Of a stretch of 64,000 bases of DNA, positions 17,851 to 27,045 are shown piece by piece. Location of the stretch: positions 182,568 to 246,567 of the forward strand of contig NZ_CANMSS010000009.1 in assembly GCF_947500695.1 (NCBI RefSeq). The letters are read 5' to 3'. The position numbers and the translations under genes were made by a program. The stretch's first letter is position 1. Every line of letters starts with the position of its first letter. Source of the stretch: an uncultured Pseudoteredinibacter sp. GTDB taxonomy: Bacteria; Pseudomonadota; Gammaproteobacteria; Pseudomonadales; Cellvibrionaceae. A model generated the notes under the pieces. It had not been told where the DNA came from. It worked only from the letters and a program-made list of their open reading frames with translations, and did no database searches.

Positions 17851-18042
17851 TTATTCAGCGTTGCTGGACCGGGCGTCTTTCTCGGTCGACGCCTGTTGGT
17901 GATCAACTTCGTCGGCAAACGGTAAGTTTGCAGCCTCATCAAAGCCTTTTTTGCGCTTGCTGCTCCACAACCAAATCCAAGTTGCGATAAAGCAAATCAT
18001 CAAAAAAACCGTTGAGATGCCACGCCAATCGTTAATATCCAT
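17851..18042 (-). CDS. ccoQ: CcoQ, small cbb3 oxidase subunit
   Basis: Protein of 63 residues with one membrane helix (about 10-27) followed by SSKRKKGFDEAANLPFADE, a recognisable CcoQ tail. CcoQ stabilises the assembled complex and is not catalytic. It sits between ccoO (17 bp) and ccoP (6 bp) in the standard order. Confidence 0.92.
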   Translation of the reverse strand: MDINDWRGISTVFLMICFIATWIWLWSSKRKKGFDEAANLPFADEVDHQQASTEKDARSSNAE

Positions 18043-18059
18043 AACGCTCTACCCAGTGA

Positions 18060-18671
18060 TTAACGCTTCTGTTTCAACAACAAACCCAGGTTCTGCAAGT
18101 AGGCAACCAAAGCTTGAACTTCAGTCTTACCTTTTACAGCTTCCTCGGCACCGGCAATATCTTCATCGGTGTAAGGAACACCCAAGGTACGCAATGCTTC
18201 CATTTTCTTAGGAGTCACAGTGTGATCTAACACATTGTCAAACAGCCAAGGGAAAGCAGGCATATTGGATTCAGGTACTACATTTCGTGGGTTGTATAAG
18301 TGCGCGCGGTGCCACTCATCAGAGTAACGACCACCTACACGAGCCAAGTCAGGACCAGTACGCTTAGAGCCCCACAAGAATGGGTAATCGTAAACAGACT
18401 CGCCTGCAACAGAGTAGTGACCATAACGCTCAGTTTCAGAACGGAATGGGCGAACCATCTGGGAGTGACATACGTTACAACCTTCACGGATGTAAATGTC
18501 ACGACCTTCCAACTGCATAGCAGTGTAAGGCTTCAGGCCTTCGATAGGCTCGGTAGTTGCCTTGTTAAAAAACTGAGGCACAATTTCTACCAACGCACCG
18601 AAGCTGATGGCAACGACCATCAGAATCATCATCAGGCCGATATTCTTTTCTACTTTATCGTGATTCTTCAC
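18060..18671 (-). CDS. ccoO: CcoO, monoheme cytochrome c subunit of cbb3 oxidase
   Basis: Membrane-anchored cytochrome c of 203 residues. One N-terminal helix (about 10-32) is followed by the heme site CNVCH at residues 65-69 and the conserved SQMVRPFRSETERYG. NMPAFPWLFD supplies the axial Met region. It relays electrons from CcoP to CcoN. It begins 18 bp after ccoN and is cotranscribed with it. Confidence 0.97.
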   Translation of the reverse strand: MKNHDKVEKNIGLMMILMVVAISFGALVEIVPQFFNKATTEPIEGLKPYTAMQLEGRDIYIREGCNVCHSQMVRPFRSETERYGHYSVAGESVYDYPFLWGSKRTGPDLARVGGRYSDEWHRAHLYNPRNVVPESNMPAFPWLFDNVLDHTVTPKKMEALRTLGVPYTDEDIAGAEEAVKGKTEVQALVAYLQNLGLLLKQKR

Positions 18672-18689
18672 GGTTATCTCTCCTCTACC

Positions 18690-20132
18690 TTAAGCCGACT
18701 GAGGCTGCGCAGCAGCAGCGTTATCAGATTCAGCTTGGAATGTACGGTAGGTGTTGTAGGCCATAAACAGCATGCCACCTAAGAAGATTGCACCACCTAG
18801 TACACGCACATAGTGACCTGGGTAACTGGCTTCTACAGATTCTACGAAGCTATAGGTCAAGGTACCGTCAGCGTTAAATGCACGCCACATCAAACCTTGC
18901 ATGATGCCGTTCACCCACATAGAGGCGATGTACAAAACAGTACCGATAGTCGCCATCCAGAAGTGCAAGTTAACCAACTTCACGCTCCACATCTCTTTGC
19001 GACCTAGCAAAGCAGGAATCAAGTGGTAAAGAGCACCGATAGATACCATGGCAACCCAGCCAAGTGCACCAGAGTGTACGTGACCAACAGTCCAGTCAGT
19101 GTAGTGAGACAAAGCGTTTACAGTCTTGATAGACATCATTGGGCCTTCGAAGGTAGACATACCGTAGAAAGACAGAGATACCACCAAGAAACGAAGAGTT
19201 GGGTCAGTGCGCAATTTGTGCCATGCGCCAGACAAAGTCATGATACCGTTGATCATACCACCCCAAGATGGAGCCAATAGAATCAAAGACATCACCATAC
19301 CAACACCCTGGGTCCAATCTGGCAATGCAGTGTAGTGCAAGTGGTGAGGACCAGCCCAAATGTATAGGGAGATCAAAGCCCAGAAGTGGATGATGGATAG
19401 ACGGTATGAGTAAACAGGACGCTCAGCCTGCTTAGGCACGAAGTAGTACATAATGCCCAAGAAACCTGCAGTTAGGAAGAAACCTACCGCATTGTGACCG
19501 TACCACCACTGGATCATCGCATCCATGGCACCTGCATAAGCAGAGTATGACTTGGTCAAGGTTACTGGGATAGCCGCAGAGTTAACTACGTGTAATATCG
19601 CAACCGTTAGAATAAAGGCACCGAAAAACCAGTTCGCTACATAAATGTGCGAAGTCTTACGCTTAATAATAGTGCCGAAGAACACGATACCGTAAGACAC
19701 CCATACCAAGGTGATCAAGATATCGATTGGCCATTCTAGCTCAGCGTATTCTTTTGAAGAGGTCATACCCAAAGGCAGCGTAATTGCAGCCAATAGAATA
19801 ACCAATTGCCAACCCCAGAAGGTGAATGGGACTAAGAACCCACCAAACAAGGTTGCCTGACAGGTACGCTGTACCACATAGTATGACGTTGCAAACAAGG
19901 CACAACCACCAAATGCGAAGATAACCGCATTAGTGTGCAATGGACGCAAGCGACCAAAGTGTGAGAAAGGTTGCATAATGTCATTCAGTTGCGGCCAGGC
20001 TAGCTGCGACGCGATCAGTACGCCCACCGTCATTCCGACCACGCCCCAAACGACGGTCATCACGGCGAATTTACGTACTATATCGTAGTTATATGCCGGC
20101 TGTTCACCAGCGGTTGCCAAGTTACTACTCAT
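18690..20132 (-). CDS. ccoN: CcoN, catalytic heme-copper subunit of cbb3-type cytochrome c oxidase
   Basis: Catalytic subunit of the high-affinity terminal oxidase that reduces O2 to water and pumps protons. It is about 480 residues from the ATG at 20132, which follows AGGAAAG at good spacing; the frame is open to 20186, but the extra 18 codons lack family similarity. Twelve or so hydrophobic helices are visible. Conserved segments include RPLHTNAVIFAFGG (heme b His), WWYGHNAVGFFLT (CuB and Tyr region), PHHLHYTALPDW and DWTVGHVHSGALGW (late His ligands). It is the first gene of ccoNOQP, with a perfect FNR/Anr-type box about 155 bp upstream. Confidence 0.97.
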   Translation of the reverse strand: MSSNLATAGEQPAYNYDIVRKFAVMTVVWGVVGMTVGVLIASQLAWPQLNDIMQPFSHFGRLRPLHTNAVIFAFGGCALFATSYYVVQRTCQATLFGGFLVPFTFWGWQLVILLAAITLPLGMTSSKEYAELEWPIDILITLVWVSYGIVFFGTIIKRKTSHIYVANWFFGAFILTVAILHVVNSAAIPVTLTKSYSAYAGAMDAMIQWWYGHNAVGFFLTAGFLGIMYYFVPKQAERPVYSYRLSIIHFWALISLYIWAGPHHLHYTALPDWTQGVGMVMSLILLAPSWGGMINGIMTLSGAWHKLRTDPTLRFLVVSLSFYGMSTFEGPMMSIKTVNALSHYTDWTVGHVHSGALGWVAMVSIGALYHLIPALLGRKEMWSVKLVNLHFWMATIGTVLYIASMWVNGIMQGLMWRAFNADGTLTYSFVESVEASYPGHYVRVLGGAIFLGGMLFMAYNTYRTFQAESDNAAAAQPQSA

Positions 20133-20285
20133 AGCGACTTTCCTAATTGATTTTAAGAATTGAGGATTCTTTTTTCGACCTAACAACGCCTCAAAACTCC
20201 TAGGGAGTGTTTTCGGCTGTCATTGGATACTTCTTTAATTACCCCAATGCACCGCAAATTATCTACGATGTCAGGTTTTTATCAC

Positions 20286-20299
20286 TTGATTCCGATCAA
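20286..20299. promoter_or_regulatory. Perfect FNR/Anr-type box upstream of ccoN
   Basis: TTGATTCCGATCAA matches the FNR/Anr palindrome TTGAT-N4-ATCAA at every fixed position. It lies 154 bp before the ccoN ATG. Low-oxygen induction of cbb3 oxidase by FNR-family regulators is well established, so the context fits. Confidence 0.85.
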
Positions 20300-20409
20300 T
20301 AAGACCAGTCAGCCAGCTTAAAAAAGCCAGTCTAGGCAATGAAATTGGCTGAACACAGTCTGCCCTACCGTCCATGGAGTATGGGCTAATTATTTGCTGT
20401 TGCCAGCTT

Positions 20410-21633
20410 TTATAGGTTATTTCGACCTTTATCGGCCGCAATTCGTAAACGCAAAGAGTTCAGACGAATAAAGCCCTCAGCATCTTTCTGGTCATAGGCG
20501 CCTGCATCATCCTCAAAGGTCGCAATTGCCTCATCGAACAGACTATCAGCACTGCGGCGACCAACAACCGACACACTGCCTTTGTATAGTTTTACACGAA
20601 CATCACCATTCACATGCTGCTGGCTATCATCGATAGCGGCTTGCAACATTTTGCGCTCAGGGCTCCACCAGTAACCGTTATAGATTAGATCAGCATATTT
20701 CGGCATCAACTCATCTTTAAGGTGAGCCGCTTCGCGATCTAGGGTTAGCGATTCAATACCACGGTGTGCCTTCAACATTATGGTGCCACCTGGAGTTTCA
20801 TAACAACCACGTGACTTCATGCCCACATAGCGATTCTCTACGATATCCAAACGGCCAACACCGTTCTCGCCGCCCACTTTGTTTAGATACTCCAAAACTG
20901 TCGCCGGGCTCATAGCTTCGCCATTAATAGCAACAATATCGCCCTTCTCGTAGGTCAGCTCTAGGTAAGTAGGCTCGTCCGGTGCCTCTTCTGGAGAGAC
21001 ACTCCAACGCCACATTTCGGCATCGTTAGCTTCCCACCAAGGATCTTCCAAATTGCCACCCTCATAAGAGATATGTAGCAAGTTAGCATCCATTGAGTAG
21101 GGAGATTTTTTCTTACTGCTGGCGAAGTCCACGGGGATGTTGTGATCTTCGCAATATTTCATAAGGGTTTCGCGGGAAGTTAGATCCCACTCACGCCAAG
21201 GCGCAATTACCTGAATACCCGGCTTAAGGGCGTAAGCGCCCAGCTCGAAACGAACCTGGTCATTACCTTTACCGGTCGCACCATGCGAGATAGCATCAGC
21301 GCCGGTTTCATTAGCGATTTCAATCAAGCGTTTAGCAATTAGCGGGCGGGCAATTGAAGTACCCAGCAGGTACTCACCTTCATAAATAGTGTTGGCTCGG
21401 AACATTGGGAAAACGAAATCGCGGGCAAACTCTTCACGCAAATCGTCAATGTAGATCTCTTTTACGCCTAGCGCTTCCGCTTTGGCTCGTGCTGGCTCAA
21501 CTTCTTCGCCCTGACCGATATCAGCGGTAAACGTTACCACTTCGCAGTTATAAGTTTCTTGCAACCAGCGCACGATAACCGAGGTATCTAAACCACCGGA
21601 ATAGGCCAACACTACTTTTTTTACTGAGGACAT
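20410..21633 (-). CDS. argG: Argininosuccinate synthase
   Basis: ATP-dependent ligase of citrulline and aspartate, the penultimate step of arginine synthesis. It is 407 residues, normal for the type I enzyme. The PP-loop LAYSGGLDTSVIVRWLQ is at residues 9-25, with HGATGKGNDQVRFE and the YSMDANLLH and GRLDIVENRYVGMKSRG segments. It is monocistronic by layout. A minus-strand TATAAT at 21822-21827 is a possible -10 element with a long leader. The argG-motY-pyrC-rnt order matches what I recall of Pseudomonas. Confidence 0.97.
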   Translation of the reverse strand: MSSVKKVVLAYSGGLDTSVIVRWLQETYNCEVVTFTADIGQGEEVEPARAKAEALGVKEIYIDDLREEFARDFVFPMFRANTIYEGEYLLGTSIARPLIAKRLIEIANETGADAISHGATGKGNDQVRFELGAYALKPGIQVIAPWREWDLTSRETLMKYCEDHNIPVDFASSKKKSPYSMDANLLHISYEGGNLEDPWWEANDAEMWRWSVSPEEAPDEPTYLELTYEKGDIVAINGEAMSPATVLEYLNKVGGENGVGRLDIVENRYVGMKSRGCYETPGGTIMLKAHRGIESLTLDREAAHLKDELMPKYADLIYNGYWWSPERKMLQAAIDDSQQHVNGDVRVKLYKGSVSVVGRRSADSLFDEAIATFEDDAGAYDQKDAEGFIRLNSLRLRIAADKGRNNL

Positions 21634-21944
21634 AATTGTCTCCCGCTATGGATCGATAACTTTGGCTCGCCATTAATAACAAGCCTTGCTTAATAGCCCT
21701 GTGATTGCCAGAGGCCTATGGCTGTTACTCGCCATTTTATTATGCAGTCTCTACCTGCTAGTCAAATTTTGAACGAAATTACCGTAAAAGAAGGTTTTCG
21801 CGCCTAAAATTTGGCGCACGTATTATACATAGAGGGACAAATATTTCACAGAACTATCCCTAAATTTAGCGCAAAACAACTACACTTTTTGGGTTATCTA
21901 AGTTCAAACGTCACTAGAAACAGCGCAACGGGAAAAGCAAAGCG
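21634..21944. other. argG leader and motY 3' region
   Basis: No gene seen. A TGTATAAT extended -10 for argG lies on the minus strand near 21822-21829. No clear ArgR box and no strong terminator for motY are visible. Confidence 0.5.
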
Positions 21945-22871
21945 CTAACGTGAAGCCACATCCAAGGAGACTTCGCCTTTTTCGAGGCGAACGGTTACAC
22001 GACGATTTACAGCACGTCCTTTAGCGGTACTATTGCTCGCTACGGGGTAGCGCTCGCCATGCCAACGAATCTGAATTTTATTTTTATCTAAGCCTGCGCG
22101 TAGCAAGTACTCTGCTACCTGCTCTGCCCGCTTTTTAGACAGCTCTAGATTTTCGGCCATGATACCGCGGCTATCGGTATGCCCATCAATATAGTAAGTG
22201 GTCACCTCCGAGTCGGCCTTGGCATATACAACCACCTTATCTAAGGACGCCCGCTGCTGTTTGCTCAGCGTCTCTTTGGAACCGCCAAAAAACAGCGTAG
22301 TACGCTCAACTTGATCGAAATTCACAGGCAAAAGGCTGGATACGCAGCCAATATAGTCATCATAAACCGGGCGGTAATTCAACGAATTAAAAGCTACAGA
22401 CAGTGATTCACTATCCCCGTACCATGGCTTACGGGTAATCACTACCTGCTGGCCTTTACCCAGTTCAGCCATAATACGCTCAGCAAGCTTAGGCCCCAGA
22501 GTTACCGGCCGCTTGGATTCAACAACATCTATATAGCCAAGATTCGTCACCGCAGAGCGCGGCTTCCAGACAGGCCCTGTTATTTGTAAAGAACCGCGCC
22601 CGCGCTTAAAGAATACACTCTTTGTATCTAGGAAAAATTGCTGCCGCTCCCCTGCCCTGCGGTAAAACACCACCTGCCCATATTGAGGCACCATTTGACT
22701 CATCCGGCATTCAAAAATAGAGGACTCACTCTCCCAACTAGACTGGTCAAAGCCAGCCTCAAAGCGCATTGCTTCAGCATTTGAGACAAGCAGGAAACAC
22801 AAAAATAGTGTCAAGCATAGCACCGGCTGCAGCAAATCAAGGCGACGATTAGATTTAAACGACTGCGACAT
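21945..22871 (-). CDS. motY: MotY-type flagellar stator-ring protein, OmpA-like peptidoglycan-binding
   Basis: Protein of 308 residues with an N-terminal membrane or signal segment (about 14-33, ending SNAEA), an N-terminal MotY domain (SSWESESSIFECRMSQMVPQYGQ) and a C-terminal OmpA-like domain (YYIDGHTDSRGIMAENLELS, then KGRAVNRRV). MotY forms part of the T ring that anchors stators of Na+- or H+-driven polar flagella. A consensus sigma-28 promoter lies upstream, as expected of a late flagellar gene, and it is divergent from pyrC, matching the recalled Pseudomonas neighbourhood. A plain OmpA-family lipoprotein is less likely given the N-terminal domain. Confidence 0.92.
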   Translation of the reverse strand: MSQSFKSNRRLDLLQPVLCLTLFLCFLLVSNAEAMRFEAGFDQSSWESESSIFECRMSQMVPQYGQVVFYRRAGERQQFFLDTKSVFFKRGRGSLQITGPVWKPRSAVTNLGYIDVVESKRPVTLGPKLAERIMAELGKGQQVVITRKPWYGDSESLSVAFNSLNYRPVYDDYIGCVSSLLPVNFDQVERTTLFFGGSKETLSKQQRASLDKVVVYAKADSEVTTYYIDGHTDSRGIMAENLELSKKRAEQVAEYLLRAGLDKNKIQIRWHGERYPVASNSTAKGRAVNRRVTVRLEKGEVSLDVASR

Positions 22872-22920
22872 TAGCCCACACCCCTAATATACATTCAATA
22901 ACTGAAGCTTAGACTAAGAA

Positions 22921-22946
22921 TATCGGCACACAGCGGATGTGCTTTA
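22921..22946 (-). promoter_or_regulatory. Sigma-28 (FliA) promoter of motY
   Basis: On the minus strand TAAA-N15-GCCGATAT matches the flagellar consensus TAAA-N15-GCCGATAA at all but the last base. It is 50 bp upstream of the motY ATG. Confidence 0.8.
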
Positions 22947-23025
22947 GGCCCAATTTTGGTAGGATGCCGCGACAAAGAACTATAGTTATCACCATTAGCC
23001 TGAATACTGCTTGCAAGGAACCTTA

Positions 23026-24060
23026 ATGAGCCAACGCTTAACCATCTGCCGCCCAGACGACTGGCATATCCACCTACGAGATGGAGTCGCATTAGAACAC
23101 ACCGTAAGGGATGCCTCGCGCTACTTTGGTCGTGCGATTGTCATGCCCAACTTGGTTCCCCCGGTTCTAAATGCAGAACAAGCGCTTGCCTATAAAGAGC
23201 GCATCCAGGCTCATCGCCCAGAGGGCTCCCAATTCGATCCATTAATGGTGCTATACCTCACTGATAACACTAGCGCAGAAGACATTGCGGCAGCGAAGGC
23301 CGCTGGTATTGTCGCATGCAAGCTTTATCCTGCTGGGGCCACCACGAACTCCGACTCAGGCGTTACCGATATTAAAAACATCTATCCAGCTTTAGAGGCC
23401 ATGCAAAAGCACGGCATTCGCTTTTGCCTACACGGAGAGGTGACCGATAGCAGTATCGACATTTTTGATAGAGAGCAGCGCTTTATTGATTCAACATTAA
23501 AGCAGCTCAATCAAGATTTCCCTGAGCTGAAAATGATTTTAGAGCATATTACTACCAAAGATGCGGCCGACTTCGTAAACGCCGCGGGTGATAATATGGC
23601 AGCTACCATTACCGCTCACCACCTGCTGTACAATCGCAACCATATGTTAGCTGGTGGCATTCGACCACATTATTACTGCCTACCCATTCTAAAACGATCA
23701 ACCCACCAAGAAGCTCTGATCGCAGCAGCTTGCAGCGGCAGCTCAAAATTCTTCCTTGGCACTGACTCAGCACCGCATGCTAAACACGCTAAAGAAGCCG
23801 CTTGTGGTTGCGCTGGAGCCTATACAGCTTTTGCAGCCATCGAAATGTATGCCGAGGCTTTTGAAGAAGCTAACGCTCTCGATAAACTAGAAGGCTTCGC
23901 CAGTCACTTTGGCGCTGATTTTTATGGCCTTGACAGACATAGCGACACTATCACTCTAGTTAGAGAAGACTGGCTGGTACCCGATAGCATGAATTTTGGT
24001 GATAGCGACCTTGTCCCTTTAAGAGCCGGCGAGACTTTGCGCTGGCGCGTTGCCGATTAA
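23026..24060 (+). CDS. pyrC: Dihydroorotase (class II)
   Basis: Zinc enzyme cyclising N-carbamoyl-aspartate to dihydroorotate in pyrimidine synthesis. It is 344 residues from the ATG at 23026; AAGGAA five bases upstream supports this start over an upstream in-frame TTG. Metal-site motifs are DDWHIHLRDG (residues 11-20), the carboxylated Lys in CKLYPAGATTNSDSG, CLHGEVTD, LEHITTKDA and the Asp in FLGTDSAPH. Length and motifs are canonical for the E. coli-type PyrC. rnt follows 25 bp later on the same strand. Confidence 0.97.
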   Translation: MSQRLTICRPDDWHIHLRDGVALEHTVRDASRYFGRAIVMPNLVPPVLNAEQALAYKERIQAHRPEGSQFDPLMVLYLTDNTSAEDIAAAKAAGIVACKLYPAGATTNSDSGVTDIKNIYPALEAMQKHGIRFCLHGEVTDSSIDIFDREQRFIDSTLKQLNQDFPELKMILEHITTKDAADFVNAAGDNMAATITAHHLLYNRNHMLAGGIRPHYYCLPILKRSTHQEALIAAACSGSSKFFLGTDSAPHAKHAKEAACGCAGAYTAFAAIEMYAEAFEEANALDKLEGFASHFGADFYGLDRHSDTITLVREDWLVPDSMNFGDSDLVPLRAGETLRWRVAD

Positions 24061-24085
24061 CCGTAAAAGAATTTAAGGAGCCAGT

Positions 24086-24745
24086 GTGGCAGTCATGAGC
24101 CCGGCCGAAGAAACACCGGACATTAAAACTCTTTTTGCACAACGCTTTCGCGGCTTTTTGCCCGTGATTGTTGATGTAGAAACGGGTGGCTTTAACGCAG
24201 AAACAGATGCACTACTCGAAGTAGCTGCTGTAACTCTTCGCATGGATGAGGATGGCCTATTGCACCGCGACGAAACGTTCGCCTGCCACCTTGATCCATT
24301 TGAAGGCTCAAACATCGAACAGTCCGCTCTCGACTTCACTGGTATTGACCCCGAGAGTCCTGAACGCGATGCCCAACCAGAGATGATTGCCCTGCCAGAA
24401 ATTTTTTCTGCCATTCGAAAAGCAGTAAAAGCAAACGGCTGTACCCGAGCGGTCATGGTGGCACACAATGCTCATTTTGACCTAGGGTTTATCAATGCGG
24501 CTGCAGATCGCTGCCAAATAAAGCGCAACCCTTTCCACCCCTTCTCTTGCTTTGACACGGCAACTTTGGCTGGCCTTGCCTTTGGTCAAACTGTACTTGC
24601 CAAAGCCTGCATTGCAGCCGGCATGGAATTCAGCAACAGCGAAGCTCATAGCGCCGCTTACGATGCCGAGAAAACAGCCGATCTTTTTTGCTTAATAGTC
24701 AACAAATGGCAAAGTATGGGTGGCTGGCCTCTACCGCAAGAATAA
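24086..24745 (+). CDS. rnt: Ribonuclease T
   Basis: DEDD-family 3'-5' exoribonuclease that trims tRNA CCA ends and matures stable RNAs. It is 219 residues. Exonuclease motifs are VIVDVETGG (DxE), MVAHNAHFDLGF and HSAAYDAEKTADLF (H...D), so all acidic catalytic residues are present. I take GTG at 24086 as start because AAGGAG sits five bases upstream; ATG at 24095 is the alternative. It is 25 bp downstream of pyrC and probably cotranscribed. Confidence 0.95.
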   Translation: MAVMSPAEETPDIKTLFAQRFRGFLPVIVDVETGGFNAETDALLEVAAVTLRMDEDGLLHRDETFACHLDPFEGSNIEQSALDFTGIDPESPERDAQPEMIALPEIFSAIRKAVKANGCTRAVMVAHNAHFDLGFINAAADRCQIKRNPFHPFSCFDTATLAGLAFGQTVLAKACIAAGMEFSNSEAHSAAYDAEKTADLFCLIVNKWQSMGGWPLPQE

Positions 24746-24759
24746 AAATTTTGAAAACT

Positions 24760-24784
24760 AAAGCCCTAGCTCTCATAGGGCTTT
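24760..24784 (+). terminator. Hairpin terminator after rnt
   Basis: A nine-pair stem AAAGCCCTA/TAGGGCTTT (24760-24768 with 24776-24784) with a 7-nt loop lies 15 bp after the rnt stop. The U tract is weak (only the CTTT of the stem end). Confidence 0.5.
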
Positions 24785-24934
24785 GATGATAGCTCTTTCT
24801 ACAATCTTGCTTACACGCAAAATTTTATTTCAATCCGCAACACAAAGTCAGCTCAGCTTCTACCATTAAGAAAAACTAATATCCTCCCCTCCATATACAG
24901 CTGACAACTCAATTACATTTTGCTTGTAGAGATT

Positions 24935-24963
24935 TTGTCCAATTCAATTTCCCATCCTATAGT
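24935..24963 (+). promoter_or_regulatory. Sigma-70-like promoter of the chemoreceptor gene at 25003
   Basis: TTGTCC, 17-nt spacer, TATAGT. It lies 40 bp before the ATG. No sigma-28 pattern is visible here, unlike the Aer-like receptor gene. Confidence 0.45.
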
Positions 24964-25002
24964 GATAATTAGAACAAAATTTATTTACTTAGGGTGATCT
25001 CT

Positions 25003-26886
25003 ATGCGCTTATCTATTCGCGCTAAACTATTGGCTGGTTTTGCTGCCGTTCTAATTCTTGTTGCAACAACAGCAACTTACTTATTTTTAAATATAAAGGA
25101 GATTTCTGAAATAGAATCTCGCCTAACTGAAGTACGCAAGCCTACCGTTATTGCTGGCCTAAAACTCAGCAAGGGAATTAACATAACACTTGCAGGCCTA
25201 AGAGGTTACATGATTCTTGGTGGCAACCCTGAAAAGGCGGAGAAATTTCGCGCTGACAGAGCCGAAGGCTGGAAACTTATTGACGAGAGCTTTAATGAGC
25301 TAAACACACTCTCAAGAAGCTGGACTGACCCTTCAAATATTCGGCGATTAAACGAAATGAAGGCCGAGATTAAAGAATTTCGAACCGCGCAAAAAGAAAT
25401 TGAAGACATCGCCCACGCTCAAGATAACATTCCCATCTTGACCCAGCTGGATGAAGAAGCCAAACCTGCCGCTAACGCCAGCACTCTGGCGCTAAACCAA
25501 TTACTACAGAGCAGTGCTAGTAGTGGGGGCAGCGCACAAAGCCTTAAAGATCTCGGCGACAGCATGAGTAGTATGTATCGCAGCATGGAAAGTCTGCGAG
25601 CCTATGTACAGAACGGGCAAAGTAGCGATCTAAATACCTTTAATACGCAATGGGAAAAGAACCAGACTCGCTATGAGCGTTTAAATCAACTCAATCGTTT
25701 GCAAGCCAATAGTAACTGGAGTAACTATGGCGATAGCCGATCTAGTTTTAAAGCCGTTGCCGACAGTATCATTAATAGCCGACAGGCAGACGACTGGAAC
25801 CTAGCCAATTACTGGCTTGGCACGAAAGCAGCACCAAGAGCCAGCGCCGTTCAAGTTAACTTGACTGAAATGCGAAAAAATCAAAACGAGCTAATGAAAG
25901 CCGATGTAAAAGTGCTCGCTGCCGATATCGAATATTCAAATGTCGCGCTAGCTATCGGCACAGGCCTAGCCCTGATCATAGGAATCGGTATCGCTGTAAC
26001 CCTAAGCCAAACTATCGTCAGCAAAGTCAACAAAATCCTAAATGTAAACAAGAGTATCGCCAAAGGAGATCTAGACTTTGACAACCTTGTATTAGATGGA
26101 GACGACGAACTTGGAGAGCTCGCCAATGCCACTAATGAAATGGCAAACAGTTTAAGAGGCTTGCTATTTGAGGTTCAAAATGCCACAAATAATCTTGCCA
26201 GTGCTGCAGAACAATTGGTAAGTAGTTCTTTGAGAACCAGCAAAGGCATGGAATCTCAAGAGCAAATCAGTGGCCAAGTGGTAACCGCCATGGATGAAAT
26301 GTTTCGCACTGTTGAGAATATGGCTCAAAGCGCATCCATGGCAGCCGATGCAGCCAACTCTGCCGATCAAGAATCCCGTGATGGCTACAGCATCATGGAA
26401 TCAAACATGACCTCAATCAACCTCCTAGCCCAACGCATTGAAGGCGCCGCAAGCACCATTGCCGAGCTTGAAGAAGATACCAAAGGCGTCGATGCGATCG
26501 TGCAGGTTATTAATGATATTGCGGAGCAGACTAATCTTCTTGCACTGAATGCTGCTATCGAAGCCGCGCGAGCAGGAGAACAAGGACGCGGTTTTGCGGT
26601 TGTCGCCGACGAAGTTAGAACCCTCGCCGGCCGCACCCGCGATTCCACTGGCGAAATCAACTCTCTCTTGGAGAAGCTAAAAAATGGCGCTCTACAAGCT
26701 GTTAACGTTATGAAAGAAGGACAAGAGCAAACCAATGAGAGCGTTCAAAGTGCCGAAAGCACCAGCTCATCTCTGCAGAGCATCACCAGTTCTGTAAGCA
26801 CCATTAACTCTATGAACTCACAAATAGCATCAGCGACCGAAGAGCAAAACGCCGTCGCCAAAAAACATGAACGAAAGCATCGATGA
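25003..26886 (+). CDS. Methyl-accepting chemotaxis protein, frameshifted near its C-terminus
   Basis: Chemoreceptor with two membrane helices: one at residues 9-31 and one at about 305-330, enclosing a helical periplasmic sensor (4HB-like, with VRKPTVIAGLKLSKGI). HAMP and the signalling domain follow; the tip EQTNLLALNAAIEAARAGE is intact. The ATG at 25003 is preceded by AGGGTG at 7 nt. The frame runs through a run of six A (26860-26865) and ends early with KKHERKHR. Dropping one A restores NMNESIDEIRRE and continues to 27013, giving about 670 residues. So either an A was gained, truncating the C-terminal helix, or the base call is wrong. The truncated form retains the tip but loses about 48 residues of the return helix. 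Confidence 0.88.
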   Translation: MRLSIRAKLLAGFAAVLILVATTATYLFLNIKEISEIESRLTEVRKPTVIAGLKLSKGINITLAGLRGYMILGGNPEKAEKFRADRAEGWKLIDESFNELNTLSRSWTDPSNIRRLNEMKAEIKEFRTAQKEIEDIAHAQDNIPILTQLDEEAKPAANASTLALNQLLQSSASSGGSAQSLKDLGDSMSSMYRSMESLRAYVQNGQSSDLNTFNTQWEKNQTRYERLNQLNRLQANSNWSNYGDSRSSFKAVADSIINSRQADDWNLANYWLGTKAAPRASAVQVNLTEMRKNQNELMKADVKVLAADIEYSNVALAIGTGLALIIGIGIAVTLSQTIVSKVNKILNVNKSIAKGDLDFDNLVLDGDDELGELANATNEMANSLRGLLFEVQNATNNLASAAEQLVSSSLRTSKGMESQEQISGQVVTAMDEMFRTVENMAQSASMAADAANSADQESRDGYSIMESNMTSINLLAQRIEGAASTIAELEEDTKGVDAIVQVINDIAEQTNLLALNAAIEAARAGEQGRGFAVVADEVRTLAGRTRDSTGEINSLLEKLKNGALQAVNVMKEGQEQTNESVQSAESTSSSLQSITSSVSTINSMNSQIASATEEQNAVAKKHERKHR

Positions 26887-27013
26887 AATTCGCCGAGAGA
26901 CACAAAATGCGATGACCAATATGCGCGAAACTGACTCTGCTGCTCAGCTAGTGGGGCAACATACGAGCAACCTCAATCAACTTACGAAAAAATTTAAGCT
27001 GCCTGCAGCATAA
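26867..27013 (+). pseudogene. Out-of-frame C-terminal tail of the chemoreceptor gene
   Basis: In the +1 frame from the ATG at 26867 the sequence reads NESIDEIRRETQNAM and onward to FKLPAA and TAA at 27011-27013, typical of the end of a chemoreceptor signalling domain. It has no start context of its own. It is the displaced end of the preceding gene. Confidence 0.8.
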
Positions 27014-27045
27014 TCAATTTTAAAATCAGCAATCACACAACAAAC

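Noticed and set aside
26860..26869. Programmed frameshift at A6-C in the chemoreceptor gene
   Set aside because: A -1 slip leads at once to TGA, and the frame that restores the tail is +1, so the standard A-AAA-AAC type of slip does not explain it.
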